From Candidatus Sericytochromatia bacterium (GTDB lineage: Bacteria > Cyanobacteriota > Sericytochromatia > UBA7694): DNA of 64,000 nt. Position 1 is the first letter of the stretch, and each line of letters begins with the position of its first letter. Made by a program: the position numbers and the translations under genes. This document shows positions 1 through 8,776 of this stretch, in pieces. Location of the stretch: the NCBI GenBank assembly GCA_018780035.1, contig JADMKE010000016.1, forward strand, positions 62,001 through 126,000, in the 5' to 3' direction. The notes below the pieces were generated by a model. That model had not been told where the DNA came from. It was given only the letters and a program-made list of their open reading frames with translations, and ran no database searches.

Positions 1-795
1 AATCCCCAGGGCCCGAATGGCATGCAAACGCACCGGAAAAAAGGGGGAATTATAACGCTGGCGGATCAGCGGGATATGTTCACTGCCCCCCATTTGGGCC
101 AAGAGCTGAATCGCAGCGATTTGCAAATTGATGTCTTTTTCCTGACGCAGAATCTCTACGGCCAAAGGCGTGGCCAGGGGATCCCGCAGTTCAGTGAGTG
201 CTTTCATGGCAATCGTGCGCACCCACGATGAGTGGTGGGTATTGCGCAAATTGGTGCGCAGCGAAGGCGCCACGGTTTTGCCCAAAGAAACCAAAAGAGA
301 AGCCAAGACATTGGGATTCCAGGCTTCAAAGCGCTGCAGAGCAGGCAATAGATGCTCGGCCACAGCGGGTTCTCCCCAGGTCGCCAAGGCCCGCGCAGAG
401 AGCAAAGCCACCAGGGGTGATTTGTCCTCCAAGGCCTTCATAAAGACGGGCAGATATTGTTGTTCACCCAAAACAGCCAAGGTATGAACAGCCCGCGCCC
501 GTTGCTCGCGATCCCCCGTGGTCACACGCTCAGACAAGACCTTTAAATAGGGCGCCGCCAAATCGCGGTAAATGCTGGTTTGTTGAGCAGGGGCAGCGAC
601 AGCTCTGCGCATGATTAAATCGACAAAATAGAGTTCTTCATCGGGTTTGACAAGCGGGCGAATCACATCCGGTACCCGGCGACCTTTGGCAATATCTTCC
701 AGCAGGGGCTCCCAACGGCTCTCCAACTCACCCCAAAAATGGGCCTTGTGCAAATTGCGACTGCGCAGGCGAAAAGTCAGCCTGGAGGCAGCCAT
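1..795 (-). CDS. HEAT-repeat protein, C-terminus beyond the left edge
   Basis: The reading frame is open from the left edge to an ATG at 795 (265 codons visible). It encodes successive amphipathic helix pairs typical of HEAT-like repeats, for example the segments ARAVHTLAVLGEQQYLPVF and ARALATWGEPAVAEHLLPAL. Such repeats act as protein-protein scaffolds; the partner is unknown. Directly upstream of the ATG, in the same frame and without a stop until 880-882, lies a hydrophobic stretch (TLLLIAVSIYGLSFLFF) that looks like a membrane anchor. No ATG, GTG or TTG precedes it, but an ATT at 873 sits just after a GAGGTAGAG sequence, so the real start may be this rare codon. The gene follows the small membrane protein at 897-1259 in the same direction. 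Confidence 0.7.
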   Translation of the reverse strand, partial: MAASRLTFRLRSRNLHKAHFWGELESRWEPLLEDIAKGRRVPDVIRPLVKPDEELYFVDLIMRRAVAAPAQQTSIYRDLAAPYLKVLSERVTTGDREQRARAVHTLAVLGEQQYLPVFMKALEDKSPLVALLSARALATWGEPAVAEHLLPALQRFEAWNPNVLASLLVSLGKTVAPSLRTNLRNTHHSSWVRTIAMKALTELRDPLATPLAVEILRQEKDINLQIAAIQLLAQMGGSEHIPLIRQRYNSPFFPVRLHAIRALGI

Positions 796-896
796 GGTAA
801 AAAATAGAAAAGACAGACCGTAAATCGAAACGGCTATCAGGAGCAGCGTGTACCCAGAAAAATGCGTGAAAATGCTTCTCTACCTCGCTGCATAGA

Positions 897-1259
897 TCAT
901 AACCATTCGCCCCACATGGCACAAGCCAAAAATAGGGCATTCCCCAAAAAGAGCCAAAAAAGTGGCCTGAGCCATGTGGCAACAGCCCGTCTCAAGCCCC
1001 AAGCCAGCCCCAGAGCAAGCAATATCGAACCCAGCCCAGCACGTAACACAAAGCCCAAACCCGCTCCTCCCCACCAGATCCGCGCATTTGGCCAAACGCT
1101 CACCCCACTGACTTGAATCAGAAAGAGATACAGGGCGATGGTCAGAGCTGCCAGCACGAAATGTTTCAAACGCTTCGCCTTTCTCTCAACACGCCTCAGA
1201 TACAACCAGTATAATGCAAGAACAGGTTGAAACAGGAGAAGAAAAGTTTGCTCAAACAA
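897..1259 (-). CDS. small integral membrane protein of unknown function
   Basis: This 120-residue frame is dominated by hydrophobic segments, roughly residues 5-20, 33-52, 68-92 and 98-118, separated by a basic loop (RRVERKAKRLKH). It therefore looks like a four-helix inner-membrane protein. I do not recognise a family. The TTG start at 1259 lies inside the start region of the divergent gene at 1248, so the true start may be further downstream, for instance at the TTG in the Trp-Leu-Tyr stretch near residue 18. It ends 15 bases before the in-frame stop that precedes the HEAT protein, suggesting that the two are transcribed together. Confidence 0.45.
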   Translation of the reverse strand: MFEQTFLLLFQPVLALYWLYLRRVERKAKRLKHFVLAALTIALYLFLIQVSGVSVWPNARIWWGGAGLGFVLRAGLGSILLALGLAWGLRRAVATWLRPLFWLFLGNALFLACAMWGEWL

Positions 1260-4157
1260 AGTATGCGCCTGGGTTTTTTCGGTTTATTATTTTGTCTTTG
1301 TTTGGCTTTTCCTGCTCAGGCCGGGCACTTCAGTTTATTGCACACAGCAGGCGTCAATGGGCTGGCTTCCAATTATCATTACCAAATTCAACAGCCTTAC
1401 CAATTGATTCACGAATATGCACGGCAAAACCCAGATACCATTCAGGGCTTACGTACCCAAGGTGCTTCCATTTATTTTTACCATCAGAACCATTATGTCT
1501 GGGGTCCTGGCTTGGGCATTGAGCAATTTCAGCAATTTTTGGGCCAGCTTTCCAGTAAAAAACCAACAGTAAAAAGATCACTCACTCTCTTGGACAATAC
1601 CGACAGCATTGTACTGGAGCCTGATTCTACCCACGACTTGCTGGGCAAACTCAGGCCCTTGATCAAACAAAATCCAGGTTCAGAGCTGACGGGCGCTCAG
1701 TTAGACATCTACCCTGGCCCGATCTATTTTTTGCATCTGGATGCTGCCGAAGAAGGGCCCAATCCAGACCCCCATGCTTGGGAGATGCTGTTGGGACTGC
1801 AATTAAACATTCTCGAAGATACCACGTCAACAGATTGGGTGCTGATTGGAAAACCCAGTGGCGATGGGCCCCGCCGCTTAAATTTACTCAAAGATCTGAA
1901 AGACCCGCAAACACTGTTGGTCGACAGTGGCAATCTCTTGGAAGGGCTGAGTTCAGTCAATACTGCCAGCCTCTCGCTGCAACGGGGAAATAGCTTAAAG
2001 GCCCTGCAAAATTTGGGTTATTTTGCCCTGAATATCGGGGCCGAAGAATTGCGCGGTGGACTGGATAATTTACTGCGAGAGCAAGAACAATACAACTTGC
2101 CCTGGATCTCTGCCTCGCTGCGCCAAAACGGCAAATACCTCTTCGCCCCTTACAAATTGGCCCAGGCAGAAGATGGAAAAACCCTTGCCCTGATAGGAAT
2201 TGGCAATCACACCGAATTGGAACAATTGCAGGAAAGAGGGTTGCTCGGTGCCGGAACAGAAATTCTCACACCGGCAGCGGCCCTCAAATGGGCCTTCAAA
2301 AGCCTGGAAGCAGAATTAAAGCAGCCCCCTGATTTAATCGCCATTCTGACCAATCTTGAGGGGTCTGAACTGGAAAACCTGGCTCAAACCAATGCAGGCA
2401 TCGATCTGATTTTGGGAGAGGCCCAAGCCCCCTTGCGCCCGAGTAAACTACAGTTAGAAAGAGTCAAAGATCCCCATCACACGCCGTTTGTGGTGGCCAA
2501 TAATCCCCAAGCACTGGGTTTGTTGCAAGTGCAATTGGATGCTGAAAAAATCCAGATCCAAAATGAAATTTTGCCTGTTTCGTTTGATCTCAAACCCGAC
2601 CCCGTTTTTTTAAACAGCACGATGAAAATCCGCCAAGAGGCCTATCGCGATGCCCTTGATGAACTTTTGCCTGATTTAAGCAGTGAAATTCTGGCAAACC
2701 CTGTTTTGCTCCAGCAATTTCTCAACAGTGAAAAAACACGCCAAGCCCGTCAGCGCTTGGAAGGGCGACATTCACTCACAGATTCCGAATTATTGCGTTT
2801 ATACCCCCCCCGCTTGAGTTCAGAAATGTGGGGGGTTTTGCTCAGCAATCTGCTGTTAAAGTCCTTTGACTGTGAGGTGGTTTTGGTTGAAAAGCTGCCT
2901 GACGGTATTTATGTTCCCGGCGCTTGGCCTCGGCTTTTGGTCTACGAAATGCTCAAAGACGATGCCACTTTGGAAGGGTATCTGCTCAGTGGTGCAGACC
3001 TCGATCGGCTACTCAAACTGCCTTTGGACCACGCCATCCAAGGGGGGACCAGTGCTGACAAAAGCAAGGTCTGGAACCGCCCGCGCCAAAAGAATACCTA
3101 TTACCGCACCCTGATCAGCAGCAGCCTGGCCCAGAGCGCAGAATTGGCCCCGCTGCTCAAAGGGCTGCGCAAACGGGAAGAACTGCGCAATCCTTTTGCG
3201 CCTCACAATCCACCAGAGCGGTTATATTTGCGCAATATCTTACTCAGTTTTTTGGAGCAGACCAAAGCCTCTGGAAAACTCAAAGAAACCCTCTTAAGCT
3301 ATTTAGAACCCCAATGGCATCAAAAACAGCCACTTTGGAGTTTACAGATCAGCGATTTACAGCTCAACCTAAGTGGTTATAACGCCCTAAACAATCAAAG
3401 CTACACAGCCGTCCGAGAAACCCGTGTGACCTCTCCCAATAGCTTTACCTATGGCGGACGCAGCAAAATATCCCTGATTTTTGACAATGCCAACGTGAGC
3501 TGGACCCAATCACTGCAGGCAAAATACGAAGGCCTCTCGCTCTTAGACGAAAGCAGCAAACAGACCAAATTCACAGAGAACCAGGACGATCTCTTATTTT
3601 CAAGCGAGCTGCAATTGCAGCTCTTTGAATTTCCTTTGGGAGACAAAGAACTGCAATTAATTCCTTACCTTGAAGGGACTTATGATACAGAGTTTTCGCC
3701 CACACTTCAGCCCACTACCGGCCAGCTCAACCCCCAACAAGCTGAGTTAAGTGGCATTGCGGGTCTGACAATTCCCCCAGGGCCCATGCTCAAAGCATTT
3801 AAGACCGGTCTGGCCCTGCGCCGGGATTTTAATGTACCGAATAACTTGGAGTTGGGTCTGCAATTTAAGCTCGACCACGAACTGCCTCTGACAGCGGAGT
3901 TAAAATGGACCAACAGTCTCGAACTCAAATATTATCTGCCCAGCGCCAACGACAATGCATCCAGTTTGGGACTGATCAGCCAATGGGTCTCAGCCTTAAA
4001 AGTTTCCCTGACAGACAACCTGAGTTTGCGCTTTTTTGCAGATGCTTATCTCTTTCAGGGCAAATTGCCCTCTACCTCTGAGCTGGGATCCAGTATTATT
4101 CTAGGAGTAGGTTTGGCTTATGATCGACTTTGGAAACCCTTTTACGAGCCCATATGA
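1248..4157 (+). CDS. exported 5'-nucleotidase-like protein without metal ligands, with C-terminal beta-barrel
   Basis: A signal peptide (residues 1-25, ending in AQA) is followed by a region following the UshA/5'-nucleotidase plan. The usual motifs can be aligned but are altered: HTAGVNG at 32-38 where D-x-H is expected, VDSGN at 225-229 for DxGD, NIGAEE at 262-267 for GNHE, LTNLEG at 367-372 for SHLG and LILGEA at 387-392 for the GGHTH motif. A segment near 527-600 resembles the 5'-nucleotidase C-terminal domain. The last 270 or so residues show alternating polar and hydrophobic strands, as in an outer-membrane beta-barrel. I infer a catalytically inactive domain anchored in the outer membrane. 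TTG at 1248 is chosen because AGGAG at 1234-1238 lies nine bases upstream; TTG at 1227 is also possible. It overlaps the next gene by ATGA. Confidence 0.65.
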   Translation: MLKQSMRLGFFGLLFCLCLAFPAQAGHFSLLHTAGVNGLASNYHYQIQQPYQLIHEYARQNPDTIQGLRTQGASIYFYHQNHYVWGPGLGIEQFQQFLGQLSSKKPTVKRSLTLLDNTDSIVLEPDSTHDLLGKLRPLIKQNPGSELTGAQLDIYPGPIYFLHLDAAEEGPNPDPHAWEMLLGLQLNILEDTTSTDWVLIGKPSGDGPRRLNLLKDLKDPQTLLVDSGNLLEGLSSVNTASLSLQRGNSLKALQNLGYFALNIGAEELRGGLDNLLREQEQYNLPWISASLRQNGKYLFAPYKLAQAEDGKTLALIGIGNHTELEQLQERGLLGAGTEILTPAAALKWAFKSLEAELKQPPDLIAILTNLEGSELENLAQTNAGIDLILGEAQAPLRPSKLQLERVKDPHHTPFVVANNPQALGLLQVQLDAEKIQIQNEILPVSFDLKPDPVFLNSTMKIRQEAYRDALDELLPDLSSEILANPVLLQQFLNSEKTRQARQRLEGRHSLTDSELLRLYPPRLSSEMWGVLLSNLLLKSFDCEVVLVEKLPDGIYVPGAWPRLLVYEMLKDDATLEGYLLSGADLDRLLKLPLDHAIQGGTSADKSKVWNRPRQKNTYYRTLISSSLAQSAELAPLLKGLRKREELRNPFAPHNPPERLYLRNILLSFLEQTKASGKLKETLLSYLEPQWHQKQPLWSLQISDLQLNLSGYNALNNQSYTAVRETRVTSPNSFTYGGRSKISLIFDNANVSWTQSLQAKYEGLSLLDESSKQTKFTENQDDLLFSSELQLQLFEFPLGDKELQLIPYLEGTYDTEFSPTLQPTTGQLNPQQAELSGIAGLTIPPGPMLKAFKTGLALRRDFNVPNNLELGLQFKLDHELPLTAELKWTNSLELKYYLPSANDNASSLGLISQWVSALKVSLTDNLSLRFFADAYLFQGKLPSTSELGSSIILGVGLAYDRLWKPFYEPI

Positions 4158-5161
4158 GCAATCAAGTCTGGATAACTTTACAAAACCAATTAAAAGGCCA
4201 ACTGCCCCTCCATTTACTGGAATGGACCGGGTTTGTGGATTTCCAGCAATTGTTGAGAGAATTACAGGCCCTGTTGCATCAGACTCTCGCAACAGAGATC
4301 GATACGCTGCTCTTTATTGAGGGTGAACAGAAACAGGTTTGGGGATTTAAAATGGCACAGAGCAACGATCTGGTGGTTCATTTTTATCCACCTGAGCGCA
4401 GCAAGGAGACATTGACAACCCTCTTACAAATCCAAAAATTGGCCCACGCCCAAAAATTTCAAGCCCCGCAAACACTCCTACCACCCCATGCGTTCGGACA
4501 ATGCCGGATCAGCATTGAACTCTGTCTGCTCGGCAGCCGCAAACCCCATCCCCATCAGAGTGGAGATATCCAACTGATGGCTCAGACCTTGGCCCGTCTG
4601 CATCAAGTGACCTGTACCCTGCACGCCTTGCCCGCTCTGCCACATATGCAAATACCTTGCCAAGCCTTATTTTCAAAGGCTGTCCCCAAAGAACGCCGCT
4701 CAGAAACAGAATGGCTGGGCGTATTAACCCATACCCTGCTGCGGCGCTTGCGCCAAGAGACAGGTCGCCAGGTTTTGAGCCCCATGTATTGGACTCCCTC
4801 CCAACTTCAAATCAAACAGCAAGAACTCGCAGCGGTGTATAGTTGGAGTAAATTAACGTTACAACCGGAGCTGTGGGCTTTGGGAAGAGCCATGGCCAGT
4901 TTGGGCTTTTTAAGTCAAACCGAGCCTGGACAGCCAGCATCAACAATTGAAATGCAACGATTTTTAGCCACTTTTTGTGAGGTTCGGGGGGTTCCCTTTC
5001 TCACGTCTGAATTGCGTTATTTGGAAGCCAGTCTGACCTGGGCCATGGCAGAAATTGCTTTAAAAGAACAGCAAAGTGATCCCCACAACCGCCATTGGGA
5101 AGGCAGCTACCGCGAAGCGCTAACCAAACACGCACACCCTTATTATCTCTCCCTGCTTTAA
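4154..5161 (+). CDS. aminoglycoside-phosphotransferase-like protein, probable pseudokinase
   Basis: The ATG at 4154 overlaps the stop of the preceding gene (ATGA), so translation is probably coupled. The 335-residue product keeps landmarks of the APH/choline-kinase fold: a helix reading AQTLARLHQVT near residue 155, and a C-terminal stretch ending LQPELWALGRAMASLGF that parallels the usual D-x-x-x-G-PPLWDLARAL segment. The catalytic loop expected as HGDxHPGN is replaced by LSPMYWTPSQ (208-217). The metal-binding Asp of the following strand is replaced by Ser230 or Ser232 (VYSWSK). No signal peptide is present, so it should be cytoplasmic. The fold assignment is inference from motif spacing; the missing catalytic residues argue for a non-phosphorylating role. 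Confidence 0.5.
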   Translation: MSNQVWITLQNQLKGQLPLHLLEWTGFVDFQQLLRELQALLHQTLATEIDTLLFIEGEQKQVWGFKMAQSNDLVVHFYPPERSKETLTTLLQIQKLAHAQKFQAPQTLLPPHAFGQCRISIELCLLGSRKPHPHQSGDIQLMAQTLARLHQVTCTLHALPALPHMQIPCQALFSKAVPKERRSETEWLGVLTHTLLRRLRQETGRQVLSPMYWTPSQLQIKQQELAAVYSWSKLTLQPELWALGRAMASLGFLSQTEPGQPASTIEMQRFLATFCEVRGVPFLTSELRYLEASLTWAMAEIALKEQQSDPHNRHWEGSYREALTKHAHPYYLSLL

Positions 5162-5176
5162 GTCTGGACCAAGGGA

Positions 5177-7498
5177 TTAGCGCAAAAGTACAACAGCAAC
5201 CGCATCTTTGGAGAGAAAACCCTTTAAACGGTGGTAGCGGGCTTTTTCCAAGCGATCTGTGTCGGCGTGGCTAAAAAAGAGGGGCTCTACCTGCTCAAAG
5301 GAATGCATTAAATTGAAGCTGAGCGTGACTTCTTGCTCTCCACCCCGGTTGATCATGCCCACCAAAAGGTGTCCTTCAGTGGTTTGGCGCAGAATCACCT
5401 CCACTTGGGGCACCCCTTCAACCAGGGGCGTCACACCCGTCTCTTTGAGCAAATGGCCAAAGAAGCGCAGCACCGAGGCCTTTTTTTCAGGTTCAATCGT
5501 GTAATAGCCAGGCGTATCAAAGAACAAACCGGGCAAAGTGCCCAAGAAATAGACACGTCCCCGCCCCAAGCGCTTGCTATATCCCACCGTTGCGCCTTCA
5601 GGCTGGCGCAAAACAGGGGTAATCCCCCCCCCTTGCCAGAAACTGGCAAAGCGACTGGCCCAAAAGGGTTCTGCCCGTTCGGTTTCGATCCAAGCCCCTG
5701 ATTTGCCTACATATTTGGAGAATTCCACAAAAGGATGCATCATATCCAGGGTATGCAAAGAGAGTTTGTGAGAAATACTGCGGCGCATCATTTGGTAATC
5801 CATCATATCCAGCGCCACTTGGGAGAGCACCGCATTGGTGCCGTATTGCACTTTATTGGCGTTGCCATAGGGTTTGGCTGGAAAGAGTGGATTGGGGGCG
5901 TAAGGCTCCCCATGGAGATCTGTGACCACAGGGGTGCCAAAAGAAATTAGAGTGCCGCCATTTTCAACAAAATAAACCAGCTTTTGGTAGGACTCCCGAT
6001 CCATCAAATTGGTCGAAGCCAAAAACAAAACCTGGAGCTGTTCCAATTCCTGCAAGCTGATTTTTTCCAGGTCATAGACCAAGGGATTACAACCACACTC
6101 CAACAGCACCCCATGCATTGCCGTCAGCCCCGAAAAATGGCTCAGGGCGTTGTCCATCAGATCCAGAGCGCTCCAGACATTGATATTGGACTTGAGAAAG
6201 TCCCAACCCTGGGGAATGTATTTAACCAAACCGACAGGGCTGTGCAGCGGCTCACTCTGGGCCAAGAGCGCACCATGATCGCCAACAAATTCCCCGATCT
6301 GTTTGAGATAGGCATAACTGTCGACAGCCTCTCCGGCTATATTTAATGGCGATTGAAAGATCCATGGCACGCCATCACTTTCAACACAATCGTGTAAGAG
6401 ATACCAGTTTAAAATGCGCATACCGCGTAAGAGGGCCACCATGCCATTTTGCAAAAGAGCCTCTTTGCGCACTTTGACACGCGGGTCAAACCAACCCGCC
6501 CCCACCTCTACCCCCATCAAGAGCTGATCGGGATTGAGATTGCGGTAATATTCAGGCGCAAACGAAATCCCAAACGGCACATCGTGAGTGGCATCGGGAT
6601 CGGTCGTGAATTTGCTGTAGATGTCGTAGCCGGTTAGAGCCACCCGCGTTTTTTTTGCGCTGTTATTGGGCCATTGACAGAGATAGGGATCGTTGAGATA
6701 GAGCAGACCGGGCACAGAGAGGCCTTTGAGATAATCACTTAAAGTGCCCAGATATTGCACAATATAGTCTTCGATAAAGGCCGCCCATTGCCGAAATGGC
6801 ACCGGAGCATAAGCGCTTTTGCGCGGGGGTTCAATGGCTTCAAAGGTCTCAAAATCTGTGTGCCAAATGCGGTTGAGATGGGCCAGCGAGGGGTATTGCT
6901 GACGCAGCCAATGATGATAGGCCAAGACCGTATGGGGGTTAAAATCGCCGGAATAAGTGACACCCCCATATTGTGGCAGCCCCGTTTCATTGTCGAGCTG
7001 GCAGGCCACAATCCGCCCACTTTCAAAGCGCGGACGGAGGTAGTCGATCACGGTCTTGAGCCATTGCTGGGTGTATTTGAGAAAAATAGGGTGATTGAGG
7101 GCCACCTCGTTGCTGAGCTGTCCTGTTTCATAAACCATCAGAATTTCAGGGTGTTTTTTGCGCAGCCAATCGGGAATACCAAAGCCCTGATACTCCCCAT
7201 AGACATAAGGCCCCGGACGAACAATGAGGGCCAAGTCATGGCTCTCTACCAGCTGCAAAAAATGCGCCAAATTGCGTTCAGGTGCCGTCTGGCCCTCAAA
7301 ATCGTAGCAACCTTCTTCGTATTCATGCCAGATCCAGGGAATATAACAGGAGATAAAATTGATCTGCGCATCCGCCAATTGTTGCAAACTGGATTCCCAC
7401 AGCTCAGCGGGAATGCGAAAATACTGAAACTCGCCGCCATAGAGAATTCCTGGCTGCCCGGCAATCGTAAGCGCTTGGGAAGACAGAGTGATCTTCAC
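5177..7498 (-). CDS. glycoside hydrolase family 35 beta-galactosidase
   Basis: The 773-residue protein has the GH35 N-terminal signature GGEFQYFRIPAELW followed by RPGPYVYGEYQGFGIPDWL around residues 94-112. The predicted acid/base is Glu171 in DNETG and the nucleophile Glu331 in GVEVGAGW. GH35 enzymes remove terminal beta-galactosyl (or glucosaminyl) residues. After the TIM barrel, residues about 400-560 look like the class I glutamine-amidotransferase-like trimerisation region seen in multi-domain galactosidases, and the C-terminus is beta-rich. No signal peptide is visible, so it is probably cytoplasmic. The start is GTG at 7498 with AAGGA eight bases upstream, inside the end of the preceding gene, which stops two bases before; the two form an operon. 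Confidence 0.85.
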   Translation of the reverse strand: MKITLSSQALTIAGQPGILYGGEFQYFRIPAELWESSLQQLADAQINFISCYIPWIWHEYEEGCYDFEGQTAPERNLAHFLQLVESHDLALIVRPGPYVYGEYQGFGIPDWLRKKHPEILMVYETGQLSNEVALNHPIFLKYTQQWLKTVIDYLRPRFESGRIVACQLDNETGLPQYGGVTYSGDFNPHTVLAYHHWLRQQYPSLAHLNRIWHTDFETFEAIEPPRKSAYAPVPFRQWAAFIEDYIVQYLGTLSDYLKGLSVPGLLYLNDPYLCQWPNNSAKKTRVALTGYDIYSKFTTDPDATHDVPFGISFAPEYYRNLNPDQLLMGVEVGAGWFDPRVKVRKEALLQNGMVALLRGMRILNWYLLHDCVESDGVPWIFQSPLNIAGEAVDSYAYLKQIGEFVGDHGALLAQSEPLHSPVGLVKYIPQGWDFLKSNINVWSALDLMDNALSHFSGLTAMHGVLLECGCNPLVYDLEKISLQELEQLQVLFLASTNLMDRESYQKLVYFVENGGTLISFGTPVVTDLHGEPYAPNPLFPAKPYGNANKVQYGTNAVLSQVALDMMDYQMMRRSISHKLSLHTLDMMHPFVEFSKYVGKSGAWIETERAEPFWASRFASFWQGGGITPVLRQPEGATVGYSKRLGRGRVYFLGTLPGLFFDTPGYYTIEPEKKASVLRFFGHLLKETGVTPLVEGVPQVEVILRQTTEGHLLVGMINRGGEQEVTLSFNLMHSFEQVEPLFFSHADTDRLEKARYHRLKGFLSKDAVAVVLLR

Positions 7499-7500
7499 GT

Positions 7501-8667
7501 TTAATCCTTGAGCAAGAGCACAGAAGCTGAAGCGTACTCAGGCAGGTGCATCACACCTTTGCTGTAACTTTCGCGGGTGGGGAAAACCCCCGCCAGATAG
7601 TCCAATTGGTAGAGATTGGGAATAAATGCACCACCGGTATCAGCCAAAACCGCCAAACGCATAACGGTCTTGCCCTGCAACGGATAGCGCAATGCGAATA
7701 ATTTGCCCAGACCCAAATTATAAACATCTCCAGCAACGGTTACAGCAGGTTGAACAATGATCTTTTCGTCTTTGCCATAGCCCTGAATACCCGCCACTTC
7801 TTTAAAATACCAATACCGCTTTTGCAGCCGAGGCTCTTTGATACGCCGATCATAGGCGATGCCATTGTTGCGGTGCACATTAAACATGCGGGTTTGACCA
7901 CCGGGCATTTTAACCATCAAAGAACCTTGCATCAAGGCGTCTTCAAGCCCCTGGCGATTGATCCAAACCAGGGGTTTTACCTTGTGTTGGGCCAGGACCC
8001 CCTCGACGACTTGCTGTTTGGTATAGCGATAGCGAATCAGCTTGGCTTTTTCTTTTTCAGCCTGATCAGCGCTCAATGCCGCCTCTTCTTCGGGCAGCGC
8101 ATAAAGCGCACAGGTCTGTGAGGCTGTTTGAACGGGGCTGCCCTGGGCCTCAAAGATAACATATTTGGTCAAGCGAATGCGCTCATCGCTGACCTGCACC
8201 TTGTGTGCCGCTGCCGCCGCACGATCCGAGCGCCACTGAAAAAAACGAAAGTGCTGCTCTAAAAAGGCGGGATTGCCCAAACGAAAAGGGCGCTTAGCAG
8301 CTTGGTCTTCGTCCACAGTTTTGGCCACAAAGGCCAAAGTGGCTTTGACCTGCTCCAAAGAGACACCCATCCCCCCCAAAATGCCTGCATTGACAGCCTC
8401 AGAATCATCTTTGGCATGTTTATTCAGGTAAGCCAAAGTACTGCGTGCCACACCGGCCAACTTGACCGGATCGGTTTCGAGTCGGACTCCCCTCAGACTG
8501 GGTTGGGTCAATTTAAAAAACTGCTCAGGCGCAACCTGGTTGACCACCTGCCGGGCCTCGTTTTTAAGTGGGAAAAGGACGGGTGCCGCCCAAGCCCCTG
8601 CCGCTAAGCCCAGCGCAAAAGTGATCAAAACCCCGTTCCAAAGTGGTTGCGCACGAAAAGCAGACAT
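7501..8667 (-). CDS. membrane-anchored protein with MltA/3D-like C-terminal domain
   Basis: A single hydrophobic segment at residues 11-30 should act as signal anchor or signal peptide. The middle part (residues 40-220) is helical and charged and is not recognised. The C-terminal third contains VLADTGGAFIPN followed by a YQLDYLAG stretch, which matches the 3D (double-psi barrel) motif D-TGGA-x-G-x-R-DLF-G of MltA-type lytic transglycosylases and related wall-active proteins. The Arg of the motif is not obvious. A periplasmic role on peptidoglycan or a glycan is likely but unproven. It is followed two bases later by the GH35 gene. Upstream on the same strand is a hairpin and then the saccharopine-dehydrogenase-like gene. 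Confidence 0.5.
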   Translation of the reverse strand: MSAFRAQPLWNGVLITFALGLAAGAWAAPVLFPLKNEARQVVNQVAPEQFFKLTQPSLRGVRLETDPVKLAGVARSTLAYLNKHAKDDSEAVNAGILGGMGVSLEQVKATLAFVAKTVDEDQAAKRPFRLGNPAFLEQHFRFFQWRSDRAAAAAHKVQVSDERIRLTKYVIFEAQGSPVQTASQTCALYALPEEEAALSADQAEKEKAKLIRYRYTKQQVVEGVLAQHKVKPLVWINRQGLEDALMQGSLMVKMPGGQTRMFNVHRNNGIAYDRRIKEPRLQKRYWYFKEVAGIQGYGKDEKIIVQPAVTVAGDVYNLGLGKLFALRYPLQGKTVMRLAVLADTGGAFIPNLYQLDYLAGVFPTRESYSKGVMHLPEYASASVLLLKD

Positions 8668-8713
8668 AGATTTTTTCTCGCAGATCTTTTTTGTTCAGTA
8701 TAACGCGAAGCAA

Positions 8714-8739
8714 GAGGAGGGCAGAAACCCACCCTCCTC
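8714..8739. terminator. GC-rich hairpin between two minus-strand genes
   Basis: GAGGAGGG at 8714-8721 and CCCTCCTC at 8732-8739 form a perfect 8-bp stem with a 10-base loop. It sits downstream of the gene ending at 8777 and upstream of the gene starting at 8667. There is no T-run on either side, so it is only a weak candidate for an intrinsic terminator; it could also stabilise an mRNA end. Confidence 0.3.
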
Positions 8740-8776
8740 AAGTGAGGGCTTTCGGTAAGAGAGCTACCTGATAAAA

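Noticed and set aside
862..1116. Plus-strand frame opposite the small membrane protein
   Set aside because: It is Pro/Ala/Lys-rich, as expected of an antisense shadow, with no ribosome binding site.
6755..7504. Long plus-strand frame opposite the GH35 gene
   Set aside because: It lies wholly antisense to a well-recognised enzyme and shows no domain.
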